In this document: positions 10,256 to 18,864 of the stretch, in pieces
Layout of the letters: every line of letters begins with the position of its first letter
Position numbering within the stretch: position 1 is the stretch's first letter
From: Chloromonas sp. AAM2
Taxonomy: Eukaryota; Chlorophyta; Chlorophyceae; Chlamydomonadales; Chlamydomonadaceae
Direction: 5' to 3'
DNA: 21,204 bases
Assembly: GCA_004335635.1 (NCBI GenBank)
Contig: QAXH01000521.1
Location: 1 to 21,204, forward strand
The notes under the pieces: model-generated
The model's database searches: none
The model's input: the letters and a program-made list of their open reading frames with translations, nothing else
Told to the model about the DNA's origin: nothing
Made by a program: the position numbers and the translations under genes

Positions 10256-13200
10256 ATGGCAGCATCGCTGATCACTCGCAAGGCCTGCGCGCCATGCCGT
10301 GCGTCTCGCTCTGCAGCAATGCAGTCAGTCCCGATGAGGCCGGTGAAGGCATGCGCCCAGCAGACTCAGCACCAGGGCCCGATCAAGGCAACAACCCAGC
10401 TTATGTCCGCCATGGCCACGTGCGGCCTGGCTGCCAGCCTTCTGCTAGGTATGCACACATCACAACCCTACCACTGGTCCATCATCTTCTCATTGCCACG
10501 GATCCAATGCATGAGAACATGGGCACAAACTGAATCCAAGATGCACCTGTGAAAGGAGGTGTGTCAGAGCGGTGGTGTGCCAACTCTGCATTCTTGCGTC
10601 CAGGCAGCATCCCTGCCGCTCATGCGGCTGATTTGCGCACCTTGGCGGACGTCACAAGGGAACAGTTCAATTTTGTGGATTCAAACAAGGACGGAGTCAT
10701 CACCAAGGTATGTGGGCACGTATGGTCATGGCCTGCAAGGCGCCTGGTACATGTGTGGCATTGCCGCTGTCTGGCTTGGTCAGACATCAGTAGCTGAGAA
10801 GAAATCTAATCCGTCCAACCAAACATCATATGCGCCTGCCCACTCTGGCGTAAAGCGGCATGCATGCAACCTCAGTGCAAGCAACCCACAACCAGACTGA
10901 ACACGTGTCATGCCACTTGTGCCGACCCATTGCATCGCGTGTCATGCCAGGTCAACAGCTGCAAGATGACAGTCTGCGTGCAAAGTGCGTAGTAAGGTTG
11001 GATGGTTTTGTGTGCACTTACAGGAGGAGATCTCCCAGATGGCTCAACAGGTGGCAGAGGTGAGCAATACTAAAAACCATGCAGTGAGGGTCTGGCTTAC
11101 ATCTGAGAGTGCAACGAGGGTGACACACTGACCTACTTCTTCTGGTTGACCCCGTTCTCAAGTCTCCCAGGACTCCTTTCAGTGCGTATAACCAGCTCTG
11201 GGCAAACTTCAGCAACTCAGCATGTATCAGTACCTTGCATCAGACGCTCTTTCTCTGGCTTACAATTCATACTCCACCCTAGCCTGTAGTGTATGTCAAG
11301 AGCCTGATGACCATGGCAGTTGCCACAGCACTCTTGTGACACTGGTATTGTCACGTGTGATTTTGGCACAGTCACGTGGGTTGACATGTGGCATGTGCGT
11401 CAGGAGCCCTATGACATGGCATGCGCCACTGCACACCTGCATGTCTGGTACGGTCATGTGAATGGCATGCGCCACGTGTGCAGGATGAGGAGTTTGATGC
11501 CCCAAATGAGGAGCTGGTCAACTTCTCCATGCGCGTGTTTGACCTAAACCAGGTACATCATCCCCCAATCCAGTACAAATGCAGGCCTGACAGCAGAAAT
11601 CCAGCACACACCAAAAAAAAGATGTTTGCCAGTTCTGGGACAATTTTTGACGCGTGATACTGAGATGTTGTATGGTTGCCTTTCCAGTGCAATCATGGCC
11701 GACCAGACCACAGTACACCTCAGTATACCAACACTGGTTCCCCAGAAATTGTCCCAGAACTGGCAAACATCTTGTTTTGTGTGCATGTGGTGCACGCATG
11801 ACACCACGGGCTATCCATGGGGCACTTAAGGTAGCCAACCACGCGGCGCCTGATATCAGCTGTAAACTAGGCCTATCTCAGTACCCAGCTGTGTGCAATC
11901 ATGATGCTGCGACGGTTGTGCTGCCACACGAGGTGGACTCGGTACAAGTAAAAGTCAGCAAAACAATCAGCTCAGTAACATAGACCTGCAGGCCCGCACC
12001 CTTGTCGACCACGCTTCCTTTAGTTCTCAGCATGTGCTTAAGGTGTACACACGCATTACACGGACTGGTCAATGATTGCCACAAGTGTAGTAACGGCGCC
12101 GAGCGTTATCCAGGCACAATCCGTTGCCCAGCTGTCATAACGGCAGTGCTGAGGGAGATGACCCCTTCCGCTGAGTCCCTGTCTCTGCTCTTTGTCAACG
12201 AGCCCAACTCGTCACTCAGCTGTGAGGCTTGTGCTGTCATGACCTGACCACTGTTACGCCGTGGGTTCCTTTCAGGACGGTAAGCTGACCACGGAGGAGA
12301 TGCTGACTGGGCTAGCGCTGGACGCAGCAGTGGGGCAGGACACGATTGATGCAGACGTCGTGCAGGTGGGTAGTCTTACTGAACAGATTAACTTTGAATT
12401 CATGTACTGCTCCTCTTCCCAGGTTGGCATCCGTGCAATTGATACTTTCACAAAGTTGCATTGTAGACCTGCTGAAGGGTAATTAGCATTGGAATTCATG
12501 GACTGCTTCTGTTTGTAGGTTGACACCGTACTGCGTGTAACTATGCTGAAAGAAGCTGCCATTGAAAACCCGTAGGCCTTTTTCCCATCGTAGCAGTTGC
12601 CTGTCCTAGCGCTGTCATCCATATCACAAGCACAAAAACGCCAATGTATACAGGAAGGTGGGTGGGAGCATGGATGATTTTCAATGCCCCTGCCTGCTCG
12701 GACTAGCGTGTGCACTCCTGCCCTGTGCTTAATTATCACGCTAGGTTTTGATGCCTGCCGGTTTGCGGCCTTGACCCGGCGTGTGCACATGCGCATGCAG
12801 TTGCGTGTTCTCATGCGCCTGACTGTGTGGGCCCTGTGCAGGTGTTTGACAAGGACACGAACGGTAAGGTTGACCTGGCCGAGTTCAAGCCCGCCTTTGG
12901 CTCGCTGGGCGAGGGGGGTGAGCAGCTCAAGGAGTACGCATTCAAGTGAGTCGCGTGCGAGCAGGAATGCGGGGCAGTGTTCTGGTTTCCCATTCATTGT
13001 GGTTGTCCATGTAAACAATCACAACCTGAAAAACCTGTAGGGAAAAACACGGATGACGGGCTTACCATGAACACGTTCGTGTGACCCGTAGAAGAGATCC
13101 ATGCTTAGGTCGGAAAGCAGGTCATGGCCTGCTGTCTGACAAATGCTTGGACCAATGATCTATGACTGAATGAATGTTGCAAAACGCGTTATAACATGCC

Positions 13201-13319
13201 TTCTTTCGTTGATGCTCGGCAGGCGTGTTGACTTCCTCACAGACAGGGATGGGGCACTGGACGTGGGAGAGCTGGCCAACGCCGTGGCTCTCATGAGAAT
13301 CATGGTACTCGGCTACTAG
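10256..13319 (+). CDS. Four-EF-hand calcium-binding protein, predicted thylakoid-lumen targeted
   Basis: Seven exons: 10256-10448, 10604-10707, 11024-11059, 11484-11552, 12276-12365, 12842-12945, 13223-13319. All GT-AG, in phase, 230 residues. The ATG at 10256 sits in ctacaATGGC and opens a Ser/Ala/Arg/Lys-rich chloroplast-type sequence (MAASLITRKACAPCRASRSA), then a hydrophobic segment at about 50-68 (LMSAMATCGLAASLLLG) ending in AHA/ADL at 70-75, a typical thylakoid processing site. No twin arginine precedes it, suggesting the Sec-type route. EF loops: D90-E101 (DSNKDGVITKEE), D131-E142 (DLNQDGKLTTEE), D167-E178 (DKDTNGKVDLAE), and a variant L204-E215 (LTDRDGALDVGE). Introns cut loop 1 after position 10 and loop 2 after position 4. 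There is no fused enzyme domain, so a calcium sensor or buffer of about 158 mature residues is likely. An upstream in-frame ATG (10175) would add 27 residues and spoil the transit peptide. Confidence 0.87.
11606..11783. mobile_element. Foldback (MITE-like) element, copy 2, in EF-hand gene intron
   Basis: In intron 11553-12275. The left arm (acaccaaaaaaaagatgttt then gccagttctgggacaattt) is matched in inverted orientation by aaattgtcccagaactggca then aacatcttgttttgtgtg. Complementarity continues inward: atactgagatgttgtatggt (about 11657-11676) pairs imperfectly with accacagtacacctcagtat (11708-11727). The whole element is therefore an imperfect palindrome with a loop of roughly 30 nt. In the pre-mRNA it would form a long hairpin. 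No coding capacity. Confidence 0.75.
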
Positions 13320-13554
13320 ACTACTCACGTGATCTGGCTCGAGCCAACCCAAGGACTTGCTAGCAGGTTTGATACTGGCCCTGCTTTGTGTATCCAGCTG
13401 TGTGCCTGCGTGGGCCTGTAGACCGCAGTTTGTACTGCGCTGGCTGCTGGGTAACACTTGTTGCCTGTATACCGCTGTGCGGCATGTTAATGTCGTAAGT
13501 CACGCCCCGTATTGTCTAGTCAACAGGCACAGGAAGTGAAAAAGTCACACTGTG

Positions 13555-13812
13555 AAAAAAGAAGTTTGCCAGTTTGATAGGTTCATATGGTGACTGTCCG
13601 ATGACTGTCCGTGGTGTGTCTGCTTTGATATTTGCCAAGGACGGCCCTGTGTGTGCCAGTCTACAGTTTTACCTCTCAATCGGACCCTAGAATCTGTAAC
13701 GCCTGAAGCAGCACCTCATAGTCTATCAACTTGACCTGCCTACTGAGCAATCTCTCCTATTTCTGGCAGTGCATCATCACCAAACTGTCCCAGAACTGGC
13801 AAACTTTTTGAA
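13555..13812. mobile_element. MITE-like inverted-repeat element, copy 3, in EF-hand gene 3' flank
   Basis: Left end aaaaagaagtttgccagttt (13557-13576) continues directly into gataggttcatatggtgact, lacking the ctgggacaattt seen in the other copies, so this end carries a short deletion. The right end aactgtcccagaactggcaa (about 13784-13803) is the inverted partner. The left inner sequence matches copy 1. It overlaps the expected 3' UTR of the EF-hand gene. Confidence 0.6.
13695..13699 (+). promoter_or_regulatory. Candidate poly(A) signal TGTAA for the EF-hand gene
   Basis: First TGTAA after the stop at 13319, about 376 nt downstream, inside inverted-repeat element copy 3. If used, the element would be part of the 3' UTR. 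Confidence 0.35.
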
Positions 13813-14331
13813 TCAGGCGGACGTGCACTGTGTTCAACGCGGTCCACTGTGCTTGTGGAACCGACCTTGGGTTGTCTGCATGACCGTGTACAAGGCTGCG
13901 AAGACGCTGACTAAATGCAGGCGCCCGAGCCCGCCACCCAAGTTCAAAATTTGCCCGACCTGAAGGTGCTTTGCTTGAGGTGTTCAGCTGCACTGCTTAC
14001 AGTGAGTAAGGCACTACAAAACGCGTGGGCCTGTCATTCTGTCTGCCCTTGTACAGCACAAAGCACTGACAGCCATGAGTTGGGCACCTGGCCTTGGGTC
14101 ATTGGCTCGACTTATAGAACGACCTGGCTAACGGCGTGCTGGAAAACAACAGGTCCAGACATTGCACTTCAGGCCTGACATCAGCAGTCTCTGAGCTTGT
14201 GTACTGGGGACACTGAATGAAGGAAACTGCTTGAGATTGTGCTTGTCGCACCTACTTCAGCCACCAAGGCATTCAGCAAGTTCAACAGAAAACAAGCAAA
14301 GGCTTGCTCTGCATATCAAACACTTGAAATC

Positions 14332-14336
14332 TTACA
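14332..14336 (-). promoter_or_regulatory. Candidate poly(A) signal TGTAA for the CHCHD gene
   Basis: TTACA on the plus strand, which is TGTAA on the minus strand, about 307 nt after the stop at 14643. It is the first such motif downstream. Confidence 0.4.
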
Positions 14337-14642
14337 GCTGGACAACTTCATTCATCAGCAAGGGACGGCGTCACGCTTCAGAAGCCTTGGCCATAGCATA
14401 ACCACAAGCAGAGTTGCTGAGCCACCACAAGATGCAAGGGCGGCGGGATAGCCTAACACGCATAGCCTGAAACTTAAACGGAATAGTTAAGAGCCTGCAT
14501 CAAAACACTGCCAATATATCAGAGCTTATATGTCCGCGTGTCACGTCACGTTGGTGCAGCGGCACCTTCCGATTCAGTGCCAGTCCCATCTGACAAACAC
14601 ACTGATGCTCGCCTCTCCGCTGCAGCTTGACTGACTGACTGA

Positions 14643-15587
14643 TTATGCGAACGAAGTCTTGCACTGCTGCATGGCGTCAAAGTAGTGCTGGCATGCACCC
14701 ATGTCGCCTCTGTAGTTGGACATGCACTCTGCAAACTGCTTGATGCGATCGCCGCACGGACCCTCAGCACTCTGCGAACATCATGTTGTAAGACAAACGA
14801 TTGATGCGCAGATTGTGTGCTAAAAAACCATGCAGCTCATGTAAAATGGCCTTCATAACAATGTTGGCTCGGACATGTATTCACAACTCACGCACCTGGG
14901 CAGGAGCCATGGGTGCAGCTGGCGCGGGCTCCCCTGGGCTCTGTTCGTGCACAACCCTGGTCTCACGAGGGCCCATGAAGGAATCCACTGCACGATGTGC
15001 CACGGCGCTACCCGTGCCCATGGCAGCACCTGCAAGCAATAACAACGTCGCGCCACCGAGATGAGCTCAGACGATACCGCGGACGTGACTCCTGGCAGCA
15101 GCGACACGCGCGAGGCTGCTCTCGTAAACGAGGTACCTGGTTACTCGCAAGACCTAAAACTCACCTGTCACCACTGAGCCCATGAGCCCAGAGAACATGC
15201 CACCACCGCCTGAAGACTGCTGCATGGCTGGGGGTGGGGCGGAGGCTGCGTGGCAGGATGGAAAGGGATGGAATAATCTTAGGATCAAGTGGCATCGTGG
15301 CACCTCAAGCCCTGCCCTGCCGCTAAGCACAGCAGCAATTGGCAGATGGCTCGGCCTGTTAGAGTTGCTGAAGACGGGGGACACTCACAGTGCATCGCGG
15401 GAGCTGGTGCTGCAGGGCGAGAACCAAACCAGCCTCCTCCGGAGGCTGGAGTAGAAGTGCTTGCGCTTGAAGCATGTGGCTGCTGCTGCGGGGTGCTGCT
15501 TGGAGATGGAGCTGCAGCAGGCCGGGGCCTGGACGCAGCGGCAGAAGCACGGGATGCAGGTGCGGGAGCAGAGCGACCGCGAGGCAT
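14643..15587 (-). CDS. Twin CX9C mitochondrial protein, CHCHD2/CHCHD10/Mix17-like
   Basis: Minus-strand exons 15587-15389, 15245-15165, 15029-14896, 14771-14643 (stop TAA), GT-AG introns, 180 residues. The N-terminus MPRGRSAPAPASRASAAASR is Arg/Ala/Ser/Pro-rich and opens like animal CHCHD2 (MPRG), consistent with a mitochondrial presequence. A Gly-rich, weakly hydrophobic centre (GGGGMFSGLMGSVVTGAAMG, about 78-97) corresponds to the family's central helix. The C-terminal CHCH domain has both CX9C motifs: C144-C154 (CGDRIKQFAEC) and C165-C175 (CQHYFDAMQQC). Known of the family: intermembrane-space proteins, oxidised on import through the Mia40 route, linked to respiratory-chain and cristae upkeep. 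The Ala/Pro/Ser-rich stretch at 20-65 is longer than in animals. Start context caccATGCC is good. It is divergent from the TTLL gene. Confidence 0.9.
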
Positions 15588-15911
15588 GGTGATACTCAGA
15601 TAAATGGCTGGCTGAGTGAACGTTGGTAGGTACGTGCGCTGGCCAAGCCAACAACAAATCAAGGAGAATTGATCCGTTTCTGATCCCGTGCGCAAGACCG
15701 TTTCATTTCCAACGCCCTACGGAGACGGTAGTGGGTGCAATGGGATTATCTGGCAGCGGCAGTGATCATGACACAATCCGGAGGCCTTGATTTGTGGATT
15801 GAGTTTTTGCCTTTGGGTTTTGGACACAAGGAACCAGATGTCATTACGACAAGCAATACATGCACATCGTGAGACAAGGCTACAACCTTGAACTAGCATC
15901 CCACTCGACTC
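15588..15911. promoter_or_regulatory. 324-bp divergent promoter region (CHCHD and TTLL genes)
   Basis: Lies between the two start codons on opposite strands and must hold both 5' UTRs and both promoters. I see no convincing TATA box or known motif. The role is inferred from position only. Confidence 0.5.
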
Positions 15912-18797
15912 ATGGCTACAGACGATGAGGAGAACTATCTACGGGAAGAGGCGAACGGCGAGGATGCAGGAGAAGACGGGGACGATGCTGGGGACGTTGT
16001 TGAGCGCTTGCGCAGCCATTACAAAGCATCAACTACCGCGGCACCAGAACACTTTACACCGTGAGGACAATGGCTGCAGCAGTGGCCCAATGTCCCCAGC
16101 ACAGCCATTGTGCCCATGTGGCATAAGTTCATCTGGCTGTAGTTCATCTGGCATCACAGATGTGCCCCAGCTGTGTGCTTGCAGACACCTGGCACCCTGG
16201 CATGTGCATGCCAAACAGCACAACCAACGAGCTGTGCGGAACAAGGGATGCCTAGACGTGCTTGTGCCCGTGCGTTGAGCTGTGTTCTCAGCACGCAAAT
16301 TGCAACAGCTCCAATTGCGGCCTTCCATTGCCATGCAGGCGGGGCGGCAAGGGCAAGAAGAAAGTCAAGAAGCTTGCACCCATCCGCATCAACCTGGCAG
16401 CGTGCAAGTATGAAGTCTGTGAGTGCCTTGCTACAACAGGACCTCAGATGACAATGCAATGCAAAACCGTGATTCAGTAGAGTGGCAGTAGTGTTACTGT
16501 TAATCCCAAGCAGGGCTGTTCTTGCTCTTGTTGCCCTGTATGGCGTTAACGGAAGCGGACAGGTGGTTTTGCAAGCAGCAAGATAGCAAGGTAGTCCAGC
16601 ATTCTGCTCTCAATCTGTTGCAGTCACGCGCCACATCAGCAGACCTGTTGGCAGCTGACGTAGCTGCAGTGCAACCTTGGCCGTCCGCCTCTATGGGGAG
16701 GCAACCATGTTGATGACTTTGACAGGCGTGTCCTCAGCATTACGTCATCTAGGAGTACTCGTGGTGACATCATGCCAGCCATTTGATTCATGCCAGCCCT
16801 TTTTTTTATGGCAGATATGCACTTCACTGGCTGATATGCACTTCGATTGAATTGCAGCATTGCTATAAGGATTGCTATTAAGGAAAGATTTGGATTGCTG
16901 TCTATTAAAGGAAAAGGAAGTGCAACCTTGGCACAATGCTGCCAGGATCGGAAAGCAGGTGGAGCGTAACAGCTTACAGCTTGCCACGCACAGAGCGTGT
17001 TTACTCGGACCAGCGTCTTTGCAGTCTTTCTGTTTGCCAGCCATTATGCACGGCCCAGACACACTGAAAGCACAGGCGGATTACGGCAGCTAAGCACAGC
17101 AAGCACCTCAGTGTTACCACACATCATCGCTTGTACTGGCCTCACGGCACAACATGCATGCGTGTGTGCGGCGCGTTGGCAGGTCTGCACCATGCAACCG
17201 CCGCACACCCCGAATGCAGCATGCATACATGGTTGCATCGCGTGGGACGCCTGTCAGGACGCACGCACCTTCCATGTGGTTAAGCATTGCATGGCTTCCT
17301 GTGGTTGCATGGAGCGCGAACGCTTGCAAACTCCTGATGTCATGCAGTGCGTGTGGTTCAGCGCAAGCTGGGTTGGCGAGAGGTGGGCGATGAGGAGGAG
17401 TGGGAGGTCTACTGGACTGACACGAGCGTGGGGATAGAGCGAATTATCAAGCTAACCAAGGTCCAGGTGAGCAGCAATGGGCCACAGACTGAACTTGACT
17501 GAACAAGCAGGAATTTGATTGAAGGGTCAACTGCAGACGGTGCAGTGGGCAGCACTCCAACGCACGTGCCTGGTCGCTGTCATGAGCCTGGGGACTGCCA
17601 CGAGCAAGAGCATAAGTGGCAAGAGTTTGACCACGGCTCATAAAGCAAGCATACTGGGTTGCACAGGTGGCAAAGTGAACAGGCCAACTGACAAGCCTTT
17701 ATGGAGTATTTGCTCTACTGCTGTGCTTTTCATCTTAGCTTTCCCTGTGTTAGCTGCTGCTTTGATTTAGTTGCGTGGGGGCCATAATCTGCCCATGTCA
17801 TCGGTTGACTTTAATAAACACCCTTCCACATGGCACCCTTCAAGTATGCATTCAGCATCGAAGAATTCTTACTGAAACCCTTCATGTGGTACTTTGCCGG
17901 TGTTTTGCTTGCAGAAGATCAATCACTTCAACGGCATGCTTGAGATCTGCCGCAAGAAGTCTATGGCGCGCAACCTGGCGAAGATGGCCAAGCTCTTCCC
18001 AGGGCACTACGACTTCGTGCCACGCACATTCCTGCTGCCAAATGATATACAGGTATGGGCAGCACAGACCAGCATCTGCAGCCAAGTCATGGCAAGTCGT
18101 GAAATGGCATGGCCAAAGGCGTCAGTCGTGTTCCAAGCCACGTGGACGTAGCAAACAAAGCCACCAGAGGCTACACTGAAGGCAGGGGTGCACTGCACTG
18201 GCAAGGCCTGCTTGGTGATGCGTTGTAAGGCCGCTGTGTACCAAACTCTTCAATCCTTAGTAGTCACTCATTGCAGCATAGTGACACTGTAAACCTTGCC
18301 TTAATCTTGTAGGATTTGTTGGCAGACGTCAAGGCTCGTGGCAAGAAGCAGATCTACATCTTCAAGCCAGACGCTGGGTGTCAGGGTCGAGGCATCCGGC
18401 TGCTATCGGGTGGCAAGGAGGAAGCTGTGCTGAAGCTACTCAAGGAGATGGAGCAGCCCAACGTGGTGGCGCAGCACTACCTGACAAAGCCACTGCTCGT
18501 GCATGGATACAAGTTCGACATGAGGATATATGCTCTGGTGAGAACACATACACTGTCATAGCATGGTCGTCACTGTCGTGGCACTACGACCTGTCATGGC
18601 ACTTCAGTCTGTCATAGCACACCACTGCAGACACTATCGTAACAGGCACTGGTAAGAACACATCATGCACTGCCATGGGTCCATAGTCACGGCAATACAT
18701 GTGGCTACAGCCTGATATAGCACTGCAGTCACTGTCATGGCAGATCCAGATGCAAACACAGGCATGGTAAGCTGGAGCCGGTAGGCAGGTGAAGCAC

Positions 18798-18864
<67 letters not shown>

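Larger units (their letters stand above)
13320..14642. other. Convergent intergenic region between the EF-hand and CHCHD genes
   Basis: Holds the two 3' UTRs, inverted-repeat element copy 3, and a candidate TGTAA on each strand (13695-13699 plus; 14332-14336 minus). I see no exon-like block with recognisable protein sequence on either strand. Confidence 0.5.

Noticed and set aside
12272..13018. 248-codon minus-strand ORF, the longest on that strand
   Set aside because: It runs antisense across two EF-hand exons and the intron between them, and its translation has no family character. The plus-strand exons give canonical EF loops with exact splice phase.
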